Notes under the pieces: generated by a model
Seen by the model: only the letters and a program-made list of their open reading frames with translations
Told to the model about the DNA's origin: nothing
The model's database searches: none
Position numbers and translations under genes: made by a program
Source: Chloroflexota bacterium
GTDB taxonomy: Bacteria > Chloroflexota > Dehalococcoidia > DSGV01
NCBI GenBank assembly: GCA_021787985.1
Contig: JAJYLG010000010.1
Span: forward strand, 1-62,794
Direction: 5' to 3'
Length of the DNA stretch: 62,794 nucleotides
Shown: positions 8,426 to 17,551 of the stretch, one piece after another
Numbering within the stretch: position 1 is the stretch's first letter
How the letters are laid out: each line of letters begins with the position of its first letter

Positions 8426-10144
8426 ATGGCGACGGCGGCCGGTCCCAGCCCGCATCCCCGCACCTGGCGACTCGCCGTCCTGGCGACCGTGTTCGGTCTG
8501 GCGGCGCTGGGGCTTGTGGGACGACTCGCCTGGATCCAGGTCGTCCACCACGAACGCTACGCGCAGCAGGCCGTGGGCGAGCACGACACGACCGTGCCGG
8601 TTGCGGCCCACCGCGGCGCGATCCTGGACCGTAGCGGCTATCCGCTGGCGGTCTCCGTCGACGCCTTCGACGTCTACGTGGACCGGGCCCAGTGGAAGAA
8701 CCAGGCGGTCGCGCTGCGGGCCGCGGACCAGCTCGCCGGCTACGTGCAGCTCACCCCCAGCGAGATCTTCGCCGCCGTTGGTGAAGGGGATACCGGCGAG
8801 GCGCTCGTGGCCAAGCGCGTCGACTACGAGTCCGGTAGCAAGATCGCGAACGTCGGCATCCCCGGCGTATACGTGCAGCCCACCAGCTACCGCCTGCACC
8901 CAGAGGGCGACCTCGCCTCGGGCATCCTGGGCTTCCTGGGACGCGACCTGACCGGCCTGGCCGGTGTCGAGCGCGACTACAACCAGGTGCTCGCCGGAGA
9001 GCCATCCTACTACCGCTACGAGCGGGATACGCAGGGCCGCCCCATCCCGGTGGCGCACGAGCAGGTGCGACCCGGCACACCGGGCGCGAATGTCGAGCTG
9101 ACCATCGACCGCGTCCTGCAGAACGAAGCAGAGCAACTGCTCGACGAAGCGATCAAGGCGAACCATGCCACGGGTGGTGACGCCGTCATCATGGACCCCC
9201 ACACGGGCGCCATCCTGGCCCTCGTCAGTCGGCCGCAGTTCAAGCTCTCGCAGCTCGACCTGAACGACCCCAAGCAGATGCCGCTCTATCGGCTACGCGC
9301 CATCACCGACACCTACGAGCCGGGCAGCAGCTTCAAGATCGTGACGATGGCGGCCGGGCTGGACACGGGCACGGTCACGCCCAACACCACCTACAACGAC
9401 ACCGGCACGGCCATGGTCGGCGGGTACGCAATCCACAACTGGGACTACAGCGCCCACGGCATCACGACGATGACGCAGGTGCTCGTCCAGAGCCTGAACA
9501 CGGGCACCGTCTGGGTAGCCGGGAAGCTCGGACCGCAGCGGTTCTACCAGTACGTGCGCGCTTTCGGCTTCGGAGCGCCAACCGGAGCGGGGCTGTCCGG
9601 CGAGGCGCCAGGGTACTTCCGCCAGCCCGGCGACCCCGGTTGGTCGATCGACGACCTGGCGACGAACTCCTTCGGACAGGGCATCAGCGTCACCTTCCTG
9701 CAGATGGCCGATGCGTTCGCGACCATCGCCAATGGCGGCGTCCGGGTGCAACCACACATCGTGCGGGCCATCGTGCGCGATGGCCAGGTGCAACCCGAAC
9801 CGGCCGTGACCCTGGGGCGGGCGGTAAAGCCGGAGACGGCCACCCAGCTCACCGGCATGATGGAGCAGGAGGTCCAGCACCTGTACTACCCGATCGTTCC
9901 CGGCTACACCGCCGCCGGGAAGTCGAGCACCGCCAACGTGGCCGATGCCACCGGCTACTCGAACCTCCGTATCCTTGCTTATGGTGGGTTTGCACCCGCT
10001 CGCGACCCGCGCGTTGTCGTGATGGTGAAGATCGACAACGTGGACAACTCCCAGGCCTGGGGCGGGGTAATCGCGGCAAGCGTCTGGTCCCATCTGATGA
10101 GCTACACGCTCCATTACCTGGGCGTTCCGGAGGACCGACCATGA
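8426..10144 (+). CDS. ftsI: Septal peptidoglycan transpeptidase FtsI (PBP2/PBP3 class B)
   Basis: 572 residues: an N-terminal membrane anchor (about 15-38), the pedestal domain with HRGAILDRSG, and a transpeptidase domain. The active serine lies in GSSFK (about residue 302) and SLN follows (about 355). The third box, normally KTGT, reads KSST (about 498), a departure from the family. The enzyme crosslinks septal peptidoglycan with FtsW. No C-terminal PASTA repeats are seen. The next usual gene, murE, is absent; murF begins in the ATGA overlap. Confidence 0.93.
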   Translation: MATAAGPSPHPRTWRLAVLATVFGLAALGLVGRLAWIQVVHHERYAQQAVGEHDTTVPVAAHRGAILDRSGYPLAVSVDAFDVYVDRAQWKNQAVALRAADQLAGYVQLTPSEIFAAVGEGDTGEALVAKRVDYESGSKIANVGIPGVYVQPTSYRLHPEGDLASGILGFLGRDLTGLAGVERDYNQVLAGEPSYYRYERDTQGRPIPVAHEQVRPGTPGANVELTIDRVLQNEAEQLLDEAIKANHATGGDAVIMDPHTGAILALVSRPQFKLSQLDLNDPKQMPLYRLRAITDTYEPGSSFKIVTMAAGLDTGTVTPNTTYNDTGTAMVGGYAIHNWDYSAHGITTMTQVLVQSLNTGTVWVAGKLGPQRFYQYVRAFGFGAPTGAGLSGEAPGYFRQPGDPGWSIDDLATNSFGQGISVTFLQMADAFATIANGGVRVQPHIVRAIVRDGQVQPEPAVTLGRAVKPETATQLTGMMEQEVQHLYYPIVPGYTAAGKSSTANVADATGYSNLRILAYGGFAPARDPRVVVMVKIDNVDNSQAWGGVIAASVWSHLMSYTLHYLGVPEDRP

Positions 10145-11547
10145 GCGGCGACGAGCGGACCTATCGGGTCGACTGCACGCTCGCCCCCGAGCAGATCCGC
10201 TCCGCGCTGGCCGACCTGCTCATCGCCGCTCCGGCTGACCAGGTGCGACCGGAAGGCGTTTGCATCGACTCGCGCGAGGCGCGCCCTGGCGACCTCTTCG
10301 TTTGCCTCCGTGGCGCCGAGCAAGACGGCCACGAGTTCGCCGCCGAGGCGGTGGCACGCGGCGCCGCCGCCCTGATGGTGGACCACCCGTTGGCATCGAT
10401 CGACGTCCCTCAGTGGCTGGTGCGCGACACGCTCGAGGGCGTCCAGGCGCTCGCGGCCTGGAAGCGCTCGCGCCATCCGGTCCGGGTGGTCGGCATCACC
10501 GGCAGCGTCGGCAAGACCAGCACCAAGGAACTGACCGCGGCGGTGCTCGGGTCGCGCTATGACGTGCTCAAGAGTCGGGCCAGCTTCAACTCCGAGACCG
10601 GGCTGCCGCTGACGCTCCTCGGCCTGCGGGCAGGCCACACGCTCGCCGTGCTCGAGATCGGCATGGACGCGCCCGGCGAGATCCGCCGCTTGTGCGCACT
10701 GGCGCAGCCCGAGTTCGGGGTCGTCCTGTCTGTCGGGTCCGCGCACATGGAGTTCCTCGGCTCGCGGGAAGCGATCGCCGATGCGAAGGCAGAGCTGGTA
10801 GAGTGCCTGCCCAGCAGCGGCGTGGCAGTGCTCAACGCCGACGATCCGTACGTCGCGCTGATGGCCGCGCGCACCCGGGCGGCCGTCCTGACGTTCGGCA
10901 TCACCTCGCCGGCCGACGTGCAAGTCGAGGGGCTGTCGAGCCGTGGGCTCGACGGCATCAGCTTCCGCTTGCGGTCCAACGCGCGCCAGGTCGAGGTCCG
11001 CAGCCCACTGCTCGGCGCGCATATGGCCTACGCCTGCGCCGCCGCGGCGTCTGTCGGGATGCTGCTGGGCGTGCGGCTCGAGGCCGCCGCCGAGGTGCTG
11101 GCGCACGCCACGGTGCCCGGGCGGATGCGCGTCGTCCGCCTGGCCGGCGGCGGCACGCTGCTCGACGACGCGTACAACGCCAGCCCGCAGTCCGTTACCG
11201 CCGACCTCCAGCTCTTGCGCGGACTGGCCGGACCACGCACTGCGGTGCTCGGCGACATGCTGGAGCTTGGCCCCGAGGAGGTTGCGGGCCATCGCTCGGT
11301 GGGGATGGCGGCGGCGGCGTGCTGCGATCGCGTGCTCGCCATCGGGCCGCGCGCGCTGGACATGGCAGGTGCCGCGCGCGAGGCCGGCCTGCGCGACGTG
11401 GAGTGGTTCCCGGACACCGACGCGGCGCAGACCGCCGTGCTGGTGGCGGTCCAGCGCGGCGGCCACGTCCTCTTCAAGGCATCGCGGGCGATGCGGCTCG
11501 AGCGGCTGGTAGCCGTGGCGGAGGGTACGGCGTGTTCCGCGCACTGA
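10141..11547 (+). CDS. murF: UDP-MurNAc-tripeptide-D-alanyl-D-alanine ligase
   Basis: 468 residues from ATG at 10141, overlapping ftsI by 4 bases. MurF adds D-Ala-D-Ala to the UDP-MurNAc-tripeptide using ATP. The N-terminal domain has VCIDSREARPGDLFV, the ATP site is GITGSVGKTSTKE, and the C-terminal domain begins near DDAYNASPQS. Its substrate requires a MurE product, but no murE lies in this cluster. The 3' end overlaps mraY by 16 bases. Confidence 0.96.
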   Translation: MSGDERTYRVDCTLAPEQIRSALADLLIAAPADQVRPEGVCIDSREARPGDLFVCLRGAEQDGHEFAAEAVARGAAALMVDHPLASIDVPQWLVRDTLEGVQALAAWKRSRHPVRVVGITGSVGKTSTKELTAAVLGSRYDVLKSRASFNSETGLPLTLLGLRAGHTLAVLEIGMDAPGEIRRLCALAQPEFGVVLSVGSAHMEFLGSREAIADAKAELVECLPSSGVAVLNADDPYVALMAARTRAAVLTFGITSPADVQVEGLSSRGLDGISFRLRSNARQVEVRSPLLGAHMAYACAAAASVGMLLGVRLEAAAEVLAHATVPGRMRVVRLAGGGTLLDDAYNASPQSVTADLQLLRGLAGPRTAVLGDMLELGPEEVAGHRSVGMAAAACCDRVLAIGPRALDMAGAAREAGLRDVEWFPDTDAAQTAVLVAVQRGGHVLFKASRAMRLERLVAVAEGTACSAH

Positions 11548-12491
11548 TCCTGGGGGTGCTGGCCTTCTGCTTCTCCACGGCCATCGGTCGACCGGTGGTG
11601 TCGTACCTGCGCGACCACAACGTGGGCAAACGGATCAAGGAAGAAGGACCGTCCAGCCACGCCGTCAAGGAAGGTACGCCCACGATGGGTGGGCTGCTCA
11701 TCTTCGGCACGGTGGTGGTGCTCACCGTGCCATTCAACCTGATCGACCGGCTCTCGATCCTGCTGCCGTACGGCATGATCGGCGCGACTGGTGCCGTCGG
11801 CTTCGTTGACGACCTGGCGACGGTCGTGGGCAGCAGTCGGCAGGGCGTCACCTGGCGTTTCAAGCTCGTGATGCTGCTGGCGCTCTCCATCATCGCGGGC
11901 TGGGTGCTGTGGGGTCCGCTGGGCATCCACCACGTGCGCATCCCCTGGGCCGGCCGCCACGACGTCGGGCTGTTGATCATCCCAATCGCCATCGCCGTCA
12001 TCATCGGCACCACCAGCGCCGTCGCGATCACCGATGGGCTCGACGGCCTGGCCGGCGGGACGAGCGCGTTCGCTTTCGCGGCGTACGGGATCATCGCCGC
12101 GTTCCAGGGCCAGCCGTTCATCGGCGCGTTCTGCTTCACCGTGGTCGGCGCCGTCCTCGGATTCCTCTGGTACAACGCCTACCCGGCGCGCGTCTTCATG
12201 GGCGACACCGGCGCGCTGGCGCTCGGCTCATCGCTGGCGGTCGTCACGCTCATGACCGAGCAGTGGCTCGTCTTGCCGGTCGTGGGGATCGTGTTCGTGC
12301 TCGAAGCCGCCAGTGACCTGCTGCAGATCGCCTACTTCAAGCTAACCCGCGGGCGGCGACTCTTCCGCATGACGCCGCTCCATCACCATTTCGAGCTGCT
12401 GGGCTGGCCCGAGACCCGCGTCGTGGCGCGGCTGTGGCTCATCGGCATTGCGGGCGCGATGGCCGGCGTCGCGCTGGCATTGAAGGTGTGA
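11532..12491 (+). CDS. mraY: Phospho-MurNAc-pentapeptide translocase MraY
   Basis: 319 residues from GTG at 11532 (second residue Phe); this start gives the usual N-terminus and overlaps murF. MraY is a ten-helix membrane enzyme that makes lipid I. Diagnostic motifs are EGTPTMGGL, FVDDLATV, ITDGLDGLAGG, NAYPARVFMGDTG and the histidine cluster MTPLHHHFELLGW. Its stop overlaps or lies just before the murD start, consistent with coupled translation in the dcw operon. Confidence 0.97.
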   Translation: MFRALILGVLAFCFSTAIGRPVVSYLRDHNVGKRIKEEGPSSHAVKEGTPTMGGLLIFGTVVVLTVPFNLIDRLSILLPYGMIGATGAVGFVDDLATVVGSSRQGVTWRFKLVMLLALSIIAGWVLWGPLGIHHVRIPWAGRHDVGLLIIPIAIAVIIGTTSAVAITDGLDGLAGGTSAFAFAAYGIIAAFQGQPFIGAFCFTVVGAVLGFLWYNAYPARVFMGDTGALALGSSLAVVTLMTEQWLVLPVVGIVFVLEAASDLLQIAYFKLTRGRRLFRMTPLHHHFELLGWPETRVVARLWLIGIAGAMAGVALALKV

Positions 12492-12493
12492 CG

Positions 12494-13882
12494 GTGCTAC
12501 CCGAGTTCGACGGACTCCGGGCGCTGGTCGTCGGCTTCGGCCTCGAGGGCGCGGACCTCGTCCGCTTTCTCTGCGAGCGCGGGGCGCGCGTCACCGTGTC
12601 CGACCTGAGACCGCCCGGCCGCTTGCAGCGCTCGTTCGAAGCGTGCGCCGGCTGTCGATACGACGCCGTTCTTGGCCAGCAACCCGCCCCGCTCGCGGAC
12701 GCCGCCGACGCGGTCTTCGTCTCGCAGGGCGTGCCGCTCGACATCCCACTGCTACGGCGCGCTCGTGAGCGGGGGCTCCCGTTTCTTGCGCAGACGGCAC
12801 TGTTCTTCGACCTGTGCCCCGGCCGGCTGGTGGGGATCACCGGCAGCTCGGGCAAGACCACCACCACCAGCCTGGTGGGCGCGATGCTCGCCGCCGCCGG
12901 CGTGCCGCACGAAGTCGGCGGAAACATCGGCCGACCATTGCTCGCCCGCCTCGACGCCATCACGCCGGAGACAGCCGTCGTGCTGGAGGTCAGCCACACT
13001 CAACTGCTCTTCACCCAGCGCAGCCCCGCCCTGGCCTGCGTCACCAATGTGACGCCCAATCATCTGGACCGCTTCACCTGGGCCGAGTACACGGCGCTCA
13101 AGCAGCATCTGCTGGACTACCAGTCGCCCGCGGACGTCGCCGTCCTCAACGCCGACGACCCGGCCTCGCGCGAGCGGCTGGCCACGGCGGCCCGCGTCCG
13201 CCACTTCTCGCTCCGCTCGGGCGATGCGGACGCCTGGCTCGCGGACGGTCGCTGCTTCCTGCGAAGCGTGCCCCCCCACGGACGGGGGCCGGCGGGCGTG
13301 GCGGAGCTGCTGTCAGCCCGCGAGATCCCGCTGCGCGGCGCGCATAACGTGGCCAACGTCCTCGCGGCCGCCCTGGTCGCCGACTCGCTCGGCGCGCCGC
13401 CCGAGACGATCGCCGCCGCGGTGCGCGCGTTTCCGGGCGTCCCCCACCGCCTGGAGGTGGTCCTGCAGCGCCACGGCGTGGTCTGGGTCAACGACAGCAT
13501 CGCGACCACGCCCGAGCGCACGCTGGCCGCCATCCGCGCATTCGACGAGCCGCTGGTGCTGCTGCTCGGCGGGCGCGAGAAGCACCTGCCGCTCGAAACG
13601 CTCGTCGAGGCAGCAGGGCGCCGCGCGCGCGCCGTGGTGACCTTCGGCGAGGCCGGTCCGCTGCTGGCCGCCGCCTTGCGCGACGGCGCGCCCCGAGTGC
13701 GTGTCGTCGAGACCGCCGACCTTGCCGCGGCGACCGCGGCCGCCGCCGAGGCGGCACAGGAAGGAGACGTGGTCGTGCTCTCACCCGCTTGCACCAGCTT
13801 CGACGCCTACGACAACTTCGAACTGCGCGGCGAGCATTTCCGGGCGCTTGTCCGTGAGCTGACCGAAGCTCCAGCGCGATGA
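12494..13882 (+). CDS. murD: UDP-MurNAc-L-alanine-D-glutamate ligase
   Basis: 462 residues from GTG at 12494, with GAAGG 7 bases upstream; a GTG at 12488 overlapping the mraY stop is an alternative. MurD adds D-Glu to UDP-MurNAc-L-Ala. The N-terminal Rossmann-like domain is followed by the P-loop GITGSSGKTTTTSLVG, the NVTPNHLDRF motif of the central domain, and VWVNDSIATTPERT in the C-terminal domain. It ends in an ATGA overlap with ftsW. Confidence 0.96.
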   Translation: MLPEFDGLRALVVGFGLEGADLVRFLCERGARVTVSDLRPPGRLQRSFEACAGCRYDAVLGQQPAPLADAADAVFVSQGVPLDIPLLRRARERGLPFLAQTALFFDLCPGRLVGITGSSGKTTTTSLVGAMLAAAGVPHEVGGNIGRPLLARLDAITPETAVVLEVSHTQLLFTQRSPALACVTNVTPNHLDRFTWAEYTALKQHLLDYQSPADVAVLNADDPASRERLATAARVRHFSLRSGDADAWLADGRCFLRSVPPHGRGPAGVAELLSAREIPLRGAHNVANVLAAALVADSLGAPPETIAAAVRAFPGVPHRLEVVLQRHGVVWVNDSIATTPERTLAAIRAFDEPLVLLLGGREKHLPLETLVEAAGRRARAVVTFGEAGPLLAAALRDGAPRVRVVETADLAAATAAAAEAAQEGDVVVLSPACTSFDAYDNFELRGEHFRALVRELTEAPAR

Positions 13883-15075
13883 CCACCCTCGACCGGGTCC
13901 TCGTCGCCAAGCAGACCGCGCTCTCGCGCGTCCAGGTCGCCGTGTTCGTGCCGACGGTCGCGCTGACGCTCATCGGCCTGCTCATGGTCTACAGCGCCTC
14001 GTTCGCGATCGGCCTGTATGACTACGGGAACGTCAACTACTTCATCACGCGCCAGGTGATGTTCGCCGTCCCCGGGGCGGCCCTGCTGCTGATCTTCATG
14101 CGCATCGACTACCAGCGGCTGCGGTGGCTGAGCCCGCTCATCCTGCTGATAGCCCTCGCTGCTCTGCTGGCGGTGCTGGTGCCCGGGATCGGCGTCGCCA
14201 GCAATGGGGCGCAGCGCTGGATCCGGCTCGGGCCGCTGCCGCCGGTCCAGCCAAGCGAGTTCGCCAAGCTGGCGTTGATCATCTACGTGGCCCACTGGCT
14301 GGCAAGCAAGGGCGAGCGCGTCAAGTCGTTCTGGCTGGGCGTCGTGCCGTTCGTGCTAACGGTGGCGCTGGTGGGCGGGCTGGTGCTGCTCCAACCGGAC
14401 CTGGGGACTGGGCTCGTCGTCGTCTTCGTATGCGGCGCCATGCTGTGGGTCGGCGGCGCCCGCATCCAACACGCCCTGATCCTGGCCACGGCGACGCTCC
14501 TGTCGGTGGCGCTGTACGTCGCGGTCGAGGGCTATCGAGTCGACCGCATCTACTCGTTCCTCCACGCCGAGCACGATCCTGGCGGACGCGGCTACCAGAT
14601 CGTCCAACTGCTCATCGCCCTTGGCAGCGGCGGCATCCGGGGGCTCGGACTCGGCGCGAGCCGGCAAAAGTTCCTGTATGTGCCGGGCGCCCAAACCGAC
14701 GGCATCTTCGCCATCATCGGCGAAGAGCTCGGCCTGATCGGCGCGGTGGCCGTCCTCCTCCTGTTCGCCGTGCTCATCGGCGGCGGGCTGATGGTGGCGG
14801 TGCGCTGCAAGCACGACTCGTTCGGCGCCCTCCTCGCAGTGGGGATCACCTCCTGGATCGCCTTCCAGGCGCTCGTGAACATCGCCGGGGTGACGCGCTC
14901 GCTGCCGCTGACCGGTATCCCGCTGCCGTTCATGAGCTATGGCGGCTCCGCGCTCTGCGCCGAGCTGGCGGGGATCGGCGTGCTGCTGAGCATCTGTCGC
15001 AACGCGCCGACCGCGCCACCGATACCCCCGCCCCCGGTGCGTCCGCGGCCACGGCCGCAGAGGGCGCGGCGGTGA
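13879..15075 (+). CDS. ftsW: Peptidoglycan glycosyltransferase FtsW (SEDS family)
   Basis: 398 residues with about ten membrane segments. FtsW polymerises lipid II at the septum, working with FtsI. SEDS family signatures are present: GAQRWIRLGPLPPVQPSEFAK, LLQPDLGT, and the C-terminal TGIPLPFMSYGGSALCAE. The C-terminal tail is proline- and arginine-rich. The stop overlaps the murG start. RodA is the main alternative name, but position in the dcw cluster favours FtsW. Confidence 0.95.
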   Translation: MTTLDRVLVAKQTALSRVQVAVFVPTVALTLIGLLMVYSASFAIGLYDYGNVNYFITRQVMFAVPGAALLLIFMRIDYQRLRWLSPLILLIALAALLAVLVPGIGVASNGAQRWIRLGPLPPVQPSEFAKLALIIYVAHWLASKGERVKSFWLGVVPFVLTVALVGGLVLLQPDLGTGLVVVFVCGAMLWVGGARIQHALILATATLLSVALYVAVEGYRVDRIYSFLHAEHDPGGRGYQIVQLLIALGSGGIRGLGLGASRQKFLYVPGAQTDGIFAIIGEELGLIGAVAVLLLFAVLIGGGLMVAVRCKHDSFGALLAVGITSWIAFQALVNIAGVTRSLPLTGIPLPFMSYGGSALCAELAGIGVLLSICRNAPTAPPIPPPPVRPRPRPQRARR

Positions 15076-16157
15076 GACTCGTATTCGCGGGCGGCGGTAC
15101 CGGCGGCCACGTCTACCCCTGCGTGGCCGTCGTCGCCGCGCTCCGCGAGCGCGGCCTCTCCTTCGACTCGGCCTACATCGGCACGCAGTCCGGCGCCGAG
15201 GCCCACCTCGTCCCGGAGCACGGCATCCGCTTCTACAGCGTCCCCAGCGCGCCCGTCCGCGAGCGTGGGCTGGTGACCGGCGCCCGCGCGCTGTGGACGG
15301 TGGGGCGCGGCGTGTGGCAGGCGGAACGGCTGCTGCGCGATCTGCGGCCATCCGCCGTCTTCGCCACGGGCGGCTACGTCAGCGTGCCTATCGTCGTGGC
15401 GGCGTGGCTGCGCGGCGCGCCCGTCCTGCTCTTTCTGCCGGACGCCGCGCCCGGCCTGGCCGTCCGTGCCACCGCGCGGCTGGTGAAGCACGTCGCCTGC
15501 TCGACCGAGGCTGCGCTTCCCTACTTCTCGCGGCGGCGCGCGGTGGTCACCGGCTACCCGGTCCGACCGGACTTCTGGCAGGCGGACCGCGCCGACGTTC
15601 GTCGCGACCTGGGCGTGCCTGACGACGCGCCGCTTGTGCTGGTGACCGGCGGGTCGCAAGGCGCCCACCTGATCAACGAAGCGGTCGCCGGCCGGCTTCA
15701 CGAGTGGCTCGCGCTTGCCCACCTGGTCCACCTCACCGGTACACGAGACGAGCCGTGGCTCCGTTCCGTTCGCGACGCGCTCCCCGAGGTGCTGCGGCCG
15801 CGCTATCGGGTGCTCGGATACGCCGAGGACCTGCCCGCGCTGATGTGCGCGGCTGACCTGGCCGTGATGCGCGCGGGCGCCTCTGTCATCGGCGAGCTGC
15901 CTGCCGCGGGTCTCCCGGCGATCCTCATCCCGGGGACGTACGCCGGTGCGCACCAGCGCCACAACGCGCGCTACCTGGCGGGCGCGGGCGCGGCCGTGAT
16001 GCTCGAGGAGTCCGACCTGCTGCGCCTGCTGCCGCTGGCGCGCTCGCTCCTCCACGACCCCGACCGATTGGCCAGCATGGCCGCGGCAGCGCGCGCGCTG
16101 CAGCGACCCGACGCCGCGCAACGGCTGGCCGCCGAGCTGTGGAGGCTCGCATCATGA
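15072..16157 (+). CDS. murG: UDP-GlcNAc transferase MurG
   Basis: 361 residues from GTG at 15072, overlapping the ftsW stop. MurG, a GT-B enzyme at the inner face of the membrane, converts lipid I to lipid II. The glycine loops FAGGGTGGHVYP and VTGGSQGAHLINEA are present, as is the UDP-GlcNAc site AGASVIGELPAAGLPAILIPG. Its last bases overlap murC by 4. Confidence 0.97.
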   Translation: MRLVFAGGGTGGHVYPCVAVVAALRERGLSFDSAYIGTQSGAEAHLVPEHGIRFYSVPSAPVRERGLVTGARALWTVGRGVWQAERLLRDLRPSAVFATGGYVSVPIVVAAWLRGAPVLLFLPDAAPGLAVRATARLVKHVACSTEAALPYFSRRRAVVTGYPVRPDFWQADRADVRRDLGVPDDAPLVLVTGGSQGAHLINEAVAGRLHEWLALAHLVHLTGTRDEPWLRSVRDALPEVLRPRYRVLGYAEDLPALMCAADLAVMRAGASVIGELPAAGLPAILIPGTYAGAHQRHNARYLAGAGAAVMLEESDLLRLLPLARSLLHDPDRLASMAAAARALQRPDAAQRLAAELWRLAS

Positions 16158-17551
16158 GCAAGCCGGCGCTCCGCGGCCCCGTGCATCTCGTGGGAGTCGG
16201 CGGCATCCACATGTCCGCCATCGCCCGGCTGCTCCGCGCCCGTGGGCTCGCCGTGAGCGGTTGTGATGCCGTGCCCGACGAGGCGCGCCGCGTCGTCGAG
16301 CCGTTCGGCGTCCCCGTGCTGGGGCAGCACGACCCGGCGCACGTCGCCGGCGTGCAAACGGTGATCGCCACGGCGGCGGTGCCGCCCGACCACCCCGAGC
16401 TGGCCGCCGCACGAGCCGCCGCGATCCCGGTGCTGACGCGGGCGCAAGCCGTCGCCGTGCTCGTGGTGCGCAAGCGACTCGTCGCGGTCGCCGGCTCCCA
16501 CGGCAAGACCACCACCACCACCGCCGTCGCTTTCCTCCTCGAACGCGCGGGGCTGCGGCCCATGTACCTGATCGGTGGCCTGCCGGTCGATCTTCCGTCG
16601 CACGTGACGGCAGGCCGCGGACGCCTGGCGGTCATCGAGGCCGACGAGTACGCGGGCGCCTTCCTCGAATACCAGCCGTCGGTGGCCGTCGTCACCAACC
16701 TGGACGCGGACCACCTCGACTACTTCGGCTCGGTGGAGCGCCTCGAGGAGGCGTTCCTCGAGTTCATGGCGCACGTACACCCGGACGGCGTCATCTGGTC
16801 CGGTGCCGGCAGCGAGCGACTACGCGCCATGCTATCCGCCACGCACGGGGGCCGCCGGCCACGGGCGCCGATCCGTTGGTTCGGCCTTGAACATGACGCG
16901 GACTGGCAGGCGTTCGACGTCGCATGGCTGCCCCGCGGCGGCATGTCGTTTGCCCTACGCGCCGCCGCGCGCTACGCCGGTCGCTTCGCCACGCCACTGG
17001 ATGGGTTGCACCACCTGCGCAACCTGGTGGGCGCGCTGGCCGCCTGCTCGAGCGTTGGCGTGGAGCCAGAGACGCTGGCAGAGGCCGTCCGGGCGTTTCA
17101 CGGCGTCCAGCGGCGCTTTCAGCGCATCGGCGAGGCGGGCGGCGTGCTCGTGTACGACGACTACGCACACCACCCGGCCGAGTGCGCGGCGACGCTGGCC
17201 GCGGCGCGCCGGCGCTTCCCCGGGGCGCGCTTGCTGCTGCTCTTCCAGCCGCACACCTACTCACGAACCGCCTACCTGCGCGAGGGCTTTCGCGCCTGCT
17301 TCTCGGCTGCCGACCAACTGTGGGTCCTGGAGACGTACGCGGCGCGCGAGACGCCAGCGCGTGGCCTCGGCGCACGCGAGCTGGCCGCGGCGATCGAGCG
17401 CCCGCACGCGGGCTACCTCGCCACGCCGGAGGACGCAGTGGAGGCCGTCGCGTGCGCCGCGCGGCCGGGCGACGTGTGCATCACCATGGGTGCGGGCGAC
17501 GTGACGAACGTGGCGCCGCGGCTGCTGGAAAGGCTGGCGGCCGATGCCTGA
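16154..17551 (+). CDS. murC: UDP-MurNAc-L-alanine ligase
   Basis: 465 residues from ATG at 16154, in an ATGA overlap with murG. MurC adds L-Ala to UDP-MurNAc. Family marks are HLVGVGGIHMSAIARLL at the N-terminus, AGSHGKTTTTTAVAF as P-loop, TNLDADHLDYFG, and VYDDYAHHPAE in the C-terminal domain. The stop codon lies inside murB (8-base overlap). Confidence 0.97.
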   Translation: MSKPALRGPVHLVGVGGIHMSAIARLLRARGLAVSGCDAVPDEARRVVEPFGVPVLGQHDPAHVAGVQTVIATAAVPPDHPELAAARAAAIPVLTRAQAVAVLVVRKRLVAVAGSHGKTTTTTAVAFLLERAGLRPMYLIGGLPVDLPSHVTAGRGRLAVIEADEYAGAFLEYQPSVAVVTNLDADHLDYFGSVERLEEAFLEFMAHVHPDGVIWSGAGSERLRAMLSATHGGRRPRAPIRWFGLEHDADWQAFDVAWLPRGGMSFALRAAARYAGRFATPLDGLHHLRNLVGALAACSSVGVEPETLAEAVRAFHGVQRRFQRIGEAGGVLVYDDYAHHPAECAATLAAARRRFPGARLLLLFQPHTYSRTAYLREGFRACFSAADQLWVLETYAARETPARGLGARELAAAIERPHAGYLATPEDAVEAVACAARPGDVCITMGAGDVTNVAPRLLERLAADA

